This document shows, piece by piece, positions 22,467 through 33,735 of a stretch of DNA of 64,000 nt. The notes under the pieces were generated by a model. It ran no database searches. It was not told where the DNA came from and worked only from the letters and a program-made list of their open reading frames with translations. The translations under genes were made by a program, and so were the position numbers. Within the stretch, counting starts at the first letter, position 1. Each line of letters opens with the position of its first letter. This DNA is from Oreohelix idahoensis (taxonomy: Eukaryota; Mollusca; Gastropoda; Stylommatophora; Oreohelicidae), in NCBI GenBank assembly GCA_024509875.1, contig JAMPIV010019084.1:159001-223000 (forward strand), read 5' to 3'.

Positions 22467-25273
22467 CTCGTTTATAAAACAGCAAGAAGATGATCCCACT
22501 CTGAAGAAATTCTTCATTCTTGCAACTAAAGGTGATCCGAATAAAGACACAAGTCGTAAATCGTGGATTACAAAGAAGAATGGCGTACTTGTACGTATGG
22601 TTCAAGACTCCATTACGTCAAGTCATTCTCAAATCCTGGTTCCCAAGAATTTGAGAGTTAAAATTTTGCAGCACGCTCACGACTCTCAGTGTGCTGGACA
22701 CATGGGTTTTTCCCGTACTAAATCAAGAGTCCTTGCGGCTTTCTTTTGGCCATTGGTAAACAAGGACATACGGATTTATTGTCGATCTTGTAAAGTATGT
22801 CAGGAAGTTAAATCCAAAGGTCCACGGCATGCTGCACCCATTCAGGCGGCGGACATTCCTATTCGGCCGTTTCAAAAAAATGGCCATAGACATTATTGGT
22901 CCATTTAAGATCAAGTCTGCCAGAGGACATCAGTTTATCTTAACGTGTGTTGATATGTGCACACGTTGGCCAGAGGCTATTCCTCTGAAGAGCATTACTA
23001 CTGCTGATATTGCAGATGCTCTTTGGCTTATATTTTCTCGTCTGGGGTTCCCCGGAGAGATATTGTCAGACCATGGCACCCAACTAATATCAGATACCAT
23101 GTCTCAAGTAATGTCTACTCTGCAGATAGATAGATCTTTAAGTAGCATCTACCATCCAATGTCTAATGGTATGGTCGAACGCCTTAATAGAACACTTAAA
23201 AACTTACTAGGGAAGATAACTGAGGATCATCCTCAAGACTGGGACAGAGTTTTACCTGCGGCCCTCTTCGCTTACAGAGAGGTACCCAATGAACATACAG
23301 GATTTTCTCCCTTTGAACTCGTCTTTGGCGCGCGTCCGCGTGGCCCTATGTCGTTGCTTCACGATCTCATAACATCTGACAATAATGACGATGACACAAA
23401 GTCATCCTACGAATATGTCATCGCGTTGAGACAAAAAATTATCGAAGCATGCAAATTAGCAACTTCTTCTTCTGAATTTGTGAAACAGAAGGCAAGGCAA
23501 TTTGCCAATAAGAAGAGATGCTTACAACAACTTTGTCCTGGTGACAAAGCATTTGTATTACTACCTTGTAGGGAAAACAGACTACTTATTTCTTGGAAAG
23601 GTCCGTACGATATAATATCGAAAATTTCCGATGTCGACTATATTGTCGATATTGATGGGAAGCATAAAACCTTCCACATCAATATGCTTACTGAATTCCA
23701 TGAACGTCCGGATTATTTGCAACCCATTTTCCAAGCAACGGACGATTCTCCAGTACAACATGGTCATTACTCATCACTGTCCGTGATACAGGATGAGGAA
23801 ACAAGTTTTTCAGATGTAAATCTTCCTCTTCCAATGATCCCACTTCATTCTATTGAATCATGGAAGAACGTTACTGTCTCTCCTGATTTGTCTCTAGGAG
23901 AACAGCGACAAGTTTCAACTATGTTGCAAACATTTCAGGATGTACTCACTGACATCCCTGGACAAACGCATGTCATTGAACATGACATTGTTCTAACTGA
24001 CCATACTCCTATTAGGGTTAGACCTTATCCTATACCTATACATTTTCAAGCACAGGTTGAGAAAGAGTTGGATGAGATGATAGATTTGAAAATAATCGAA
24101 CCATCCACCTCTGCATATTCTTCGCCGATGGTTATTGTTCGAAAAAAAGACAATAACATACGTCTTTGCGTTGACTATCGAAAATTGAATCAAGTAACGA
24201 AGTTCGATGCCGAACCTATGCCTTTACTGGAAGAGCTACTTACTCGACTCTCCAAATCTCATTTTTTCACTAAACTTGATTTGTCTAAAGGATATTGGCA
24301 AGTTCCTTTATCTGAACGCGCCAAACCTCTCACGGCTTTTTCAACACCTAGAGGTTTGTTCCAATGGAATTTTATGCCTTTCGGTCTTATGAACGCACCA
24401 GCTACATTCGTACGCATGATGCGCCGAATCCTATCTTATCGGTCAGATGTCATTGCATATCTAGACGACATCTGTCTTTTCAGCGATACTTGGGAAGATC
24501 ACTATTCAGGGTTAGATGAATTGCTGTCTACTTTGCGCGAGCACAACCTGACAGCGAAACCCTCTAAAGCCTATATTGGTTTTAGCGAAATTTCTTTCCT
24601 AGGCCACCGAGTTGGTCATGGTTTCCTAAAGACAGAGGACCATAATACTAGTAAGATACTTAACATCTCGATCCCTAAGACTAAAAAACAGGTGAGAAGT
24701 CTGTTAGGTCTTATTCAATTTTATGGCAGATTCATTCAGAATCTATCCTCTATCATGGCACCTCTTTCAACACTTCTAAAGAAAGGTTCGCCTAATATGG
24801 TCCACTGGTCTCAGGAATGCCAATGCTCTCTGGATAAGATTAAAACATTGTTTTCAACACCACCTATTTTAGTGCTACCTACTAAAGATAAGACATTCGT
24901 TCTTCGTAGTGACGCTTCATCCACTGGGATTGGAGCGGCACTAATGCAAGAGTACTCTGGAACTCTGCATCCTGTAATGTATATTTCCAGAAAACTTAAT
25001 GCGGCAGAAAGGAATTATTCGTTTTTAGACCGTGAGCTATTAGCTATGGTTTGGTCGATCCTCAAACTACAGAGATTCCTTCTAGGCGCACATTTCATAG
25101 TAGAAACCGACCAAAAAGCTCTTACTGCTATACAGAGTAAGAATTTGAAGAGCTCGAGGTCTACTCGATATGCAATTGCTCTTCAACCTTTTCATTTCTC
25201 TGTGAGAGCTATTCGTGGATCAGATAATGTGATGGCAGACATTCTGTCAAGATGCCCACATGATTCCACATAA
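22444..25273 (+). CDS. pol: Gypsy-A Pol: integrase, reverse transcriptase, RNase H
   Basis: An H2C2 zinc finger (CAGHMGFSRTKS to CRSCKVCQ, 22690-22803) begins the integrase. A one-base excess in the A-run at about 22873-22879 splits the frame, which restarts at 22829. The integrase core keeps Asp in AIDIIG, Asp in SDHGTQ and Glu in MVERLNR, with 35 residues between the last two. A GPY-like module (SWKGPYDIIS) follows. Reverse transcriptase has RLCVDYRKLN, the first catalytic Asp in FTKLDLSKGYWQ, and AYLDDICLF. RNase H starts LRSDASSTGIG and runs to the stop at 25273. All catalytic residues that I can check are intact. Confidence 0.9.
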
Positions 25274-25706
25274 CTATTAGGGCTTAGACTTCTTGATATG
25301 TCTAGTTCTATAGTAGTTCCTTTTCTATATCATGATAGATACACATTTGTAATTTAATAATATAATGATTGTATCACTACATAGCGGTTCATTGATGTTT
25401 ATTCACCGCTGTGCTTTGATGATTTTTCTTCATAAATCATAAATGTAAGATATCTAATACGAAATTATGGTATGAATTTTTTAGGCATCGTGTAATTGCC
25501 AGAATTGTATTATACTTTGATGACACCTTCCTGGAAAAATTTACTTGTAGAGAAATAATTTCTCTCAGTTTATGAGACACATTCTCACCAGTCGCTCCAT
25601 AAGTCGACTTAGCCTCATATTAGGCGTTATATTTATTCCTGATATTTTCATCTGCGCATTATTCATGCGTTGTGAGCCTATTGTACGTTGCTCCTAGATG
25701 TATTTC
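25274..25706 (+). other. Gypsy-A 3' untranslated region
   Basis: Non-coding. Its end (GCGCATTATTCATGCG, then GAGCCTA and GCTCCTAGA) also occurs in slightly changed form at 28931-28975, just before the terminal stem-loop of element D. Confidence 0.7.
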
Positions 25707-25758
25707 AAAAAAAAAAAAAATGTTCCATTTTTTTTTTCCCGGGAGGTGTGGTAAGACT
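25707..25758 (+). promoter_or_regulatory. Gypsy-A terminal stem-loop and polypurine tract
   Basis: Fourteen A bases (25707-25720), a TGTTCCA loop and ten T bases (25728-25737) can form an A:U stem. CCCGGGAGGTGTGGTAAGAC follows and ends at the TG of the 3' LTR. The purine-rich GGGAGG part would serve as plus-strand primer. The same layout occurs at 28980-29023, 52581-52622 and, inverted, at 38421-38465. Confidence 0.75.
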
Positions 25759-26929
25759 GTTACGTGCAGTCTTTGATATCTTACAATATTATACATTGGT
25801 ATACTTGTTATGTTCGCAAATATTTTGTAAACAAAATAGATACTTTTTAGTGCTTAAGGAAAAGTCATTATTGAGTTACTTCCCTTGAAAGTTGTGTCGT
25901 CTCTTTCGATCGAACTCCGCGGATGAATCCAGTTTTTACTGCGATTTATTCTTTGTTTGGGTAGTAATAGATTGTTCTTGCTTCAGAATATCTATGGCCT
26001 GAATTTATGTGTATTGTTTGATTGAGTAGGACGAGTCTGTCTTATATCTGTATATCTTTACATATCTAAGTCGAACTATATGTTCTTTTGTCTCTAGAGA
26101 GGTCAAAGGCTGTTCGGCGGATGTGTCTCGAGAGAGAGGTGATTTGGCTTCGCCCTGATGGGCTGTGTTTTTCTATGTCGGCTTGTCGCCGGAAAAAGTG
26201 ATCTCTATATTTTTGGGGAAAGTGATAGTCGTCTAGACCTATCGTGTATGCTTTACCCCAGTGTTCATTCTTATTGCCAAGGAATGGCAGAATCATATTT
26301 CTGATACCAAGGTAATGAAAGATACTCTTTTGAACTCTCGTACGAAGCCACCGTTTTCCGATAGGTACGATTTGTACGTCTGAGAGGATACATTTAACTA
26401 GATGAAAAAACGACTCTGATTCCTAGCAGCACTATATCCTGTAGAATGCAGTCAATTGTTCATGATAAAATCTACAGAGCAATGAAATGTTTAATGAGTG
26501 ACTAACTTTAAGACAGATTCATTATCTGTATCCAAACGTGAGTGACAGCTCACGAGAGAAGCCATCTTGTAACTAAACATTTTGTGACTTTCAAGAAGAG
26601 AAAGGGATACCCCGTATTATCGCTTGATTAGTCCAGAGATCACTGCTACACATGAGAACCCATTGCTAGCGGTTCAATATGAGTATATGGAAAAATCTGT
26701 GCTGGACATTATGTTAAGGAATCTTCGCTAGACGAGATTAGGTCTAGAAGCCATCTTGGATATTGTTTATAATCTGACGTGCTTTGTCAGTAAACTCAGT
26801 TGATATATATATATGGGCAATACTGAGTGCTTGGCTACCGACAGTCCATTATATTATTATTCTACATGAGTGCCCATGTAACATTGCAAGACCATTTATC
26901 CACTGTACCATGATGTATGATGCCAACCT
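25759..26929 (+). repeat. Gypsy-A 3' LTR
   Basis: Begins TGTTACGTGCAGTC and matches 18603-19771. It is followed by AGGACCGG, which shares nothing with the sequence left of the 5' LTR, so there is no target duplication. Confidence 0.88.
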
Positions 26930-27868
26930 AGGACCGGTCAGATCAGCAGGCTTCGGTAACTGGCATCCCTTCAAGCGGTACTAGGGCCACGAAAAAAACA
27001 TGGGTAGGCTCCCACTGGAATGGCACATCGGTAAGGTATGATGACGACAGCACTTGTCAGCTAGGTATAGCAATACAAACAATGGCACTACTGCAGGTTG
27101 GTTACTTGACCAACAATGGTTCCGTTGATCTAGACCATAATCCAAATAAGAGGAGTTGCACACACCCTGAGATGCTACTCCCGCTTTTGACACTACCAAA
27201 AAATGATGATGAATCATTCTCCTCTGCCAACACAACACAGTCAGGCACCAGAGCCCAAATGATACCAATAAATATTGACGAACTATTCCCTTCTGACGAC
27301 ACCACAGTCAGTCACCAGGGCCCAACTACCAATACCACAAATATTGACAAACTATTCTCCTCTACGTCGCTTATGAACAACTGCAGACACCTGTCACAAC
27401 TAATCTCCCCTGCTCCGTCCGGATCACTACCTTCCTAGCACTAAGCTACAACGTACGCCTTGTAATATATCGAACTGTAATGCTAGCCGTCAGCTGCAAC
27501 TTCACTCTATCACTCCTTCTATTAATAATTGACTAACATAGAATAAAAGTAAACTTTCCACCGCCACAATCAAACACGATAAATGTCAAATATCAGCTTT
27601 ATTGACAACACTAACCTTTCACTGTGCCCTATTTCCAATCTAGGTCAACTACCGCGTGCGGGTCACCACCAGAACGTAAACAGTTCACTGCTACTGTTTA
27701 TCACCAAACCAGAACACCCTACCGAGAAAAATCTGGAAAACGTGAAGACGTGAACACACGCTTCTGTAACTTCTCAAATGTGTGCATAAAAGCGTCTAGC
27801 CTTTATAATGAAAATATTGGCCCCACGGACTATATGAGCTCACAAAAGGACCGGATATAGCACCCAGT
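26930..27868 (+). other. Unassigned region with a 118-codon frame
   Basis: A frame from ATG 27082 to 27438 encodes 118 residues of unknown function. It contains an internal near-repeat, NIDELFPSDDTT and NIDKLFSST, preceded by a related SFSSANTTQSG. It has no zinc motif or membrane segment. It may be a Gag fragment of an unrecognised element. The rest of the interval shows nothing. Confidence 0.3.
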
Positions 27869-27964
27869 TGTCAGGAATCAATTTACTATGGTTGCACCAC
27901 TGCAGTGTCGATTTATAATAACAATTATAAGCTCGTTCTTCCAGAAATATGACCACACAACAAC
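27869..27964 (-). mobile_element. Terminal-repeat family C, copy 2, left part
   Basis: Matches 11245-11340 (TGTCAGGAAT, TTACTATGGTTGCACCACTG). It is cut at about 27964 and resumes at 30419, so element D was inserted into it. Confidence 0.7.
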
Positions 27965-29737
27965 TTTTATCTCGAATGTTCTTAAAATTGCTTTGTGTGA
28001 ATTGATACTCACGTAGATGAGTTCTGCGCATGTCAAAAACTGGGAGTTCGTTCTGTGTGTTCCGCCCAGCTGGGAGTTAAGAAATGGTCTGAGTAGCGAG
28101 CAGACGCGACCTGCGTCTTGTGATTCTCTGAGGGAAATACATTGTCTTTGTGAGTTAGTTAGCTAACTAGACTATTTCCCAGTATTATTCAAGCCTGCCT
28201 GGAGGCATATGTTCGTGGTTGATTTTCCGAAATAAGGTAATTCCTCTTGTATCGAACTTTATGCTATCATCTAGACGTTCGTCATTTTGTCGCCTTTTTG
28301 CTCGCCTGTGTGATTCAAAATGGAGAGGTACTTTGACTAGGATTAAGTCACCGGTATCTTTATACCTGAACTAGTTATATATATATATATATACCTATGG
28401 GTCGCTCTAGACCAACAAGATCATTGTCTGTGTTCCAGGATTCGTTATATCAGAGATCACGTCCAAGTCAGATGGTTAGACTTAGGAAGGTTGTAAAGGT
28501 CGAGCTGACCTGTAATCCATGTATGCTATTCACGTGCAGACAGTAAACGGACTTATTGTATACATCTGATCTGCTAGCATCAGGAAGGGAATATTTATTA
28601 TTGTCTATGAACATTGTTGAGCTGCAGCTGACACTGTTGCAGAAGTTATATATATATTATTCATACCACTCACTACAGACTTTATACACAGGGACAATAC
28701 AGAGCTAACCTATTTATCATCTGCTCTGTGTGGGCGCATGTACTACAGTCTAATCACTTCAACAGAGAGATACTTTACCAAATATACATCAACAGAACTT
28801 TATCAATTAATTACCCGGTGTATATAGTTAGCCCTTTTTTCGGCCTTTAACATTTAACATTTCTCTAAGGATCTGAGATATGATCTCAGTTTCGCTCCAA
28901 GTGTTGAGCTATTTTGTTAGGTAGATATCCGCGCATCATACGTGCGTTAGGAGCCTAGACTTTTTCGGCTCCAGGATTTAAAAAAAAAATGTTTCATTTT
29001 TTTTTCCCGGGAGGGTGCGGTAATGTTACGCACAAATAATTACTTTTTCCAAAGTCTTTGTGTGATCATTTTTTGTATGTATGATCATTTTTTGACTGAA
29101 ATGTGTATTATGTTTTTTACGGTCAAAGGGACATAATCCGAGTTATTGAGACTACAATTTTTTAGGAGTTTGCCTTCTCTTGTATAGAGACACGTTCGGT
29201 CTATAATTTCTTGAACGAAGCGTGACCATATCTCCTTATTTGGTAGTATCAGTCAACTATGGTAGATGTCTGAAAATCTGTCTTAACGCTTCTGTTCATG
29301 ACCATAAAAGGCGCGACTGTATAAGACTTTTATCTCGAATGTTCTTAAAATTGCTTTGTGTGAATTGATACTCACGTAGATGAGTTCTGCGCATGTCAAA
29401 AACTGGGAGTTCGTTCTGTGTGTTCCGCCCAGCTGGGAGTTAAGAAATGGTCTGAGTAGCGAGCAGACGCGACCTGCGTCTTGTGATTCTCTGAGGGAAA
29501 TACATTGTCTTTGTGAGTTAGTTAGCTAACTAGACTATTTCCCAGTATTATTCAAGCCTGCCTGGAGGCATATGTTCGTGGTTGATTTTCCGAAATAAGG
29601 TAATTCCTCTTGTATCGAACTTTTTGCTATCATCTAGACGTTCGTCATTTTGTCGCCTTTTTGCTCGCCTGTGTGATTCAAAATGGAGAGGTACTTTGAC
29701 TAGGATTAAGTCACCGGTATCTTTATACCTGAACTAG

Positions 29738-29777
<40 letters not shown>

Positions 29778-30418
29778 ATGGGTCGCTCTAGACCAACAAG
29801 ACTATTGTCTGTGTTCCAGGATTCGTTATATCAGAGATCACGTCCAAGTCAGATGGTTAGACTTAGGAAGGTTATAAAGGTCGAGCTGACCTGTAATCCA
29901 TGTATGCTATTCACGTGCAGACAGTAAACGGACTTATTGTATACATCTGATCTGCTAGCATCAGGAAGGGAATATTTATTATTGTCTATGAACATTGTTG
30001 AGCTGCAGCTGACACTGTTGCAGAAGTTATATATATATATTATTTATACAGCTTCACGAACCAGAACTTTAGGATATCGAACATACAGAAGCTATCTGTT
30101 TACAATACAACTATTGAGTATTGAATCCTAGATGACTATCGGCTAATATGATTTGAATGCTGAACTCGTTGAACTATGTTGATGTCATAAATATCATGAC
30201 TGTTGTTTTGTGGCGTGCAATAAATGGTAAAAATTATACAACGAAGTTACCATTTCTATGACTCTACACATCATGTTGCCTGTGTTGTACCCTGTGAACT
30301 ACTCTACTGCAACATACACAGCAACATTATAAACCAGATAAGACACCCACATTTTGCACTTTAATACCTGGTGTCGATAGGGGTGGTAATTTGACGTCAT
30401 CCTAAATCCACCCTTATC
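27965..30418 (+). mobile_element. Element D: internally deleted LTR element, Gypsy-A-like 3' end
   Basis: About 700 bp starting ACTTTTATCTCGAATG is present twice (27965-28665 and 29325-30040), almost identical except in a TA run. The right copy lies within a longer LTR that starts TGTTACGC at 29024, directly after an A10/T9 stem-loop and CCCGGGAGGGTGCGGTAA. The left copy lacks the first 300 bp of that LTR. The sequence between them holds no gene, and its last 150 bp resembles the Gypsy-A 3' untranslated end. An AATAAA near 30220 and a TTTAATACCTGGTGTCGATA stretch near 30360 lie to the right. It is a deleted, non-autonomous relative of Gypsy-A. Confidence 0.6.
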
Positions 30419-30622
30419 ACTGACATAAGTAATCAACCTCTTCTACAGGTACTTTCCTTTATTACTATGCACAATAAGGTCTCGCACGGCCGATAAACGA
30501 ATCAATACAATAATGAAATGCCAATGTAACTTGCCTTAACATCTTAATCTATCAGTACCATACATGACAGTACGACTTACACTGAAACACTGCAATAAAT
30601 ATCGCTCACCTTGAGCGGCAAA
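30419..30622 (-). mobile_element. Terminal-repeat family C, copy 2, right part
   Basis: Matches 11341-11556 (TGACATAAGTAAT to GAGCGGCAAAAA), completing the copy split by element D. It directly abuts the 3' LTR of the next element. Confidence 0.7.
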
Positions 30623-30728
30623 AACTGTGACAATTTTTAGATGTAAACAAAGATGGCTGCCACATAACGACAAAATGGCGGTGGACAACAGGCGAGATGA
30701 CTATAGCACTGTCACATATTCCCCGCCT

Positions 30729-31543
30729 GATTTTGTTGTCGTCCCGACAACTGCACTAAGCTAGGCGCTTCAGTCGTATCTACCAAATCTGGAGAATCAT
30801 CTTTGCCTTCACTTCGTCTCAGTTTGTTACCAGTGACTCTAATGCTCAGACTCGCTCTATCAGTTCGTTGGATGACATATGGACCCCCTGTCACTGTGGG
30901 AGCACGAACAACAATGTACTCCTCTTCTGACCACATGTCACGAATTTTGGATCTCTCCGCGTACTGCATTCTTTTCCTCACCAATTCTCTCACCTGTAGT
31001 GGATTAGAACACGACACCTTGTCACATCTCTCTTTCTGGAGTGCTGCAAAATTCTGCAACGGTGCCTCTGTTCTTACGTGCGCCCCTCGTAGCCTGGAAT
31101 CGTGTCATTCACCGTGTTTTAGATGAGTCTCCTCTAAATGTCGACCACTTTTCTTGGCGCCCTTAGGGTGACAGTTGCCACGGTCATCTCTTAGCTTGCA
31201 ACGTGACGGCAATCTGGAGGTGTTGGTACGCCTAGAGAGGGCGCTCTTTGAGGGACAAACCGATATCAAATGGCCTGGGGACTTACACTGAAAACATCGC
31301 TTAGGAAGCGGGCCCTGAGGACACTTGCTGCTATGTGGTCTGAAAAGTCTCCACAATTGAAGCATCTTATTTTCCTAGGCTTCCTCTATGCCCTGGGTCG
31401 CCTGCTGCTACCCTTACATTCCTGGCCGCCTTTGACTTTCTTTCCTGCTATAAGTACCTCACACTCCGGTCGACCACCAACCATCTTTATCTTTGAGTCA
31501 TTCTGCTCCCCTTCTGTAACCTGACTCCCAGCCGCAAAGGGGT
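30729..31543 (-). pseudogene. Second zinc knuckle and integrase C-terminal remnant
   Basis: Downstream of gag in shifted frames are a protease-like start (ECEVLIAGKKV), a second knuckle (CFQCKSPGHLISVC) and, from 31059, an integrase C-terminal module (MWSEEEYIVVRAPT, GGPYVIQRT) ending at 30712. The polymerase has been deleted between them. The GPY-type tail is the part of integrase thought to guide target choice. Confidence 0.6.
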
Positions 31544-32405
31544 CTAGTTTAATGCCTGTGGACATCGATTCTGTACGTGGCCTAGTTCTCTGCATCTAAA
31601 ACAACGAACTGTCCTGGTACGTCTCCCATGCTCCTGAGTCATCGCATCAATTTTAGCCTCTAATTGAGCCACCTGTGCTCTCAACCGCTCCACTTCTGCG
31701 TTTAATACATGTGCATATGGTACCGTCACTGTATTTACTACTTCGACACTGGCAACCCCTGCCCCAGAAGTGGGTTCAGTCTCTAAAAACCGTAGGGCAT
31801 AGTCCCTCACTGACGTAAACGATGCTGTTGGCTCTTTGATGATCGTTTCCTTTGCAAGCTTTCTTAGCAGATCATCTCTCAGACAAGCAGCAAACTGGTC
31901 TCGAAGAAAGGATGGCTCCAAAGGAGCGACGTTATTCTGTTTTTGGGCCCTTACCACACTTTCGAACACCTCGTGGATGCGATGGGAGAATTCCCAAAGA
32001 GACTCCCTTGCACCTTGCCGGGTAGAGTAAAAAGTGGTCATTAGCTCTGGGATGCTTCGACGCTCCCCATACACCCTAAGAATGGAATGTAGCATTTCTT
32101 CCGGGTCATCGTCATCAGCCTGAATCCTCAGCTCCCTGCGGACATTTGGAGTCACACTGTCAAGAATAACATCTGCCTGGTCCTCTTTACTCATCATCCC
32201 TACTCTCCAGGCAGCTCTCACCTCTCTGACATATTCCTCAGCCGTAGGTCCTGTGCGCTCCCCAAAGCACCGCACTTTCTTGTGGGTAGGTACAATGATG
32301 TACCGCCCTCGCTCTGGTTGACGCTCTAGTTCCACTACAGGGTCATCCACTTCAGCTGCATCTTCGTTATCCAATCTACTAGCAGAACGTGTGTTGCGTG
32401 CCGCC
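31544..32405 (-). CDS. gag: PNMA-like Gag with CCHC knuckle
   Basis: Reading starts at the ATG of MAARNTRSAS (about 32405); an earlier ATG at 32437 is also possible. The central part (GPTAEEYVREVRAAWR to SHRIHEVFESV) is the two-lobed capsid fold seen in Gypsy Gag and in the domesticated PNMA family. A short coiled coil (EVERLRAQVAQLEAKI) precedes a zinc knuckle CFRCRELGHVQNRC. The frame stops at 31544 soon after. The capsid is undamaged and the longest clean frame in this element. Confidence 0.8.
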
Positions 32406-33003
32406 ATCTTGTTGTTAGTAAAGTTGAGTGAATACAATGGTAAGCCTGCCTTGCACTGAACTGGGTGTTCTACTGTTTCGGCTGTTTGTTACGCTGCTGA
32501 AGAGTTGCTTCACTGCGTGCTGTCTGTCAATCCTGTCGACGACGCCACTTGTGAAAGGGGCTAGCTGTGGTTGAGGCGAACTTATGTCGATGTGGCTACC
32601 TCACATTCATGACCCATGCACCAAGAAAATTTTATAAAGAATCGTTTGACAGGGGTTGTAATTATTGGTTGCTTGCAACCCTTTCAGCAGTAGACTTAGC
32701 AATTCAAGCAACACAAGCTTTATACAGATCAACATTTAATACCACTGAACACCCAGACAGTGTTCGTAGACTTTAAGTCCTAGACATGTTCTTGAACAAG
32801 ACTTAAGCTCTCAAAGCTTGTTCTCTCTCTGCAACGACGACCAGACTGAATAAAGAATTTTCAACTGACGCGCTAGCCTGGACGCTTCTCTTCTCTGATT
32901 GGCTGCTATCTGTATCGGCATTACTAGATGTAAACAAAGATGGCTGCCACATAACGACAAAATGGCGGTGGACAACAGGCGAGATGACTATAGCACTGTC
33001 ACA

Positions 33004-33735
33004 GAAACTTAGAGAAAGACTGCTATCAAACAGTTATTTTCATAATTTTACTTTTGTTTCCTTTTAATGGAGGCGGTAGGTTAGAAAAGCCAAGTTTTAC
33101 ACAAACAAGCGAGAGAAATTAAGATTTCATTCTTCGTTTCCTTGTCTTCCTTTCTTTCATTTACTCATTCTTTCTTTCTATTTTAACTGTAAAAGCTCAT
33201 AACACTTCTTCAAGCCTTCGCGGACCCTCTGTGAGGACATCGCTGGTGTAGACAATTGTTGAAAGAGAATTGAAATAGATTAAAGCTTCTTATATCGAAG
33301 AACCGCTAAATGAATTGTATCATACTGCGTCTAACAAAGTTTCAAATATTTTAATGAGAGACATTGTCACGAATATTATGGTAAAGGGTAGGTTAATACA
33401 CACAATACTGGGACATTAGCGGCCATGTTGCCCACTTCTCAATAAGTGGCCCGAGCGAGTACGCGGTTCCGTTTTCAATTAGTTTTGTTCCTTCGCTTAA
33501 CCAAAAATTGTGAGACACTTGAAAAGAGCTCCAAACGGAGTTAGGATCAGCGTTAAGACTAACGTATATAAACGGATTACTGTAAATCTGTTTTCAGAGA
33601 TTTATTATATTTATTTTTTGTTTTTGTAAATAATAAGGGGATAAAGATCACAAATAAAAACCCTTAACGCTAATGTTTACCATTTCCTTACCCTGTGTCG
33701 AGCTTTTTCAAAAATTATGTCTTGATTTTGTAAAG
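33004..33735. other. Non-coding region left of hAT-2
   Basis: No gene. A segment at 33205-33240 (TTCGCGGACCCTCTGTG) resembles the inner part of the hAT terminus at 7131-7190 and may be another hAT end. Nothing else is supported. Confidence 0.4.

Larger units (their letters stand above)
18603..26929 (+). mobile_element. Gypsy-A: near-complete Gmr1-order LTR retrotransposon
   Basis: The element has LTRs at 18603-19771 and 25759-26929, a leader, a coiled-coil Gag, a Gag tail with protease, and a pol with integrase before reverse transcriptase and RNase H. A stem-loop and purine tract precede the 3' LTR. Standard Gypsy elements have integrase last; the order here is that of the Gmr1-like group. 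The near-identical LTRs indicate recent insertion. Three small indels break the frames. No target duplication is evident, and the interrupted RNase H of the old copy does not resume on the right, so the flanks have been rearranged. Confidence 0.88.
30626..33003 (-). mobile_element. Deleted Gypsy with PNMA-type Gag
   Basis: On the minus strand a 454-bp 5' LTR (33003-32550, TGTGACAGTGC to CTTTCACA) is followed by a TGGCGTCGTCGACAGG primer-site candidate, gag, an integrase tail, a purine tract (about 30717-30730, TCAGGCGGGGAATA) and a 3' LTR of only about 90 bp (30716-30626). The 3' LTR keeps the first 77 bases and the last few, with the middle lost. Protease, reverse transcriptase, RNase H and integrase core are absent. 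Because the integrase tail lies last, this element had the ordinary Gypsy order, unlike Gypsy-A and Gypsy-B. Confidence 0.7.
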
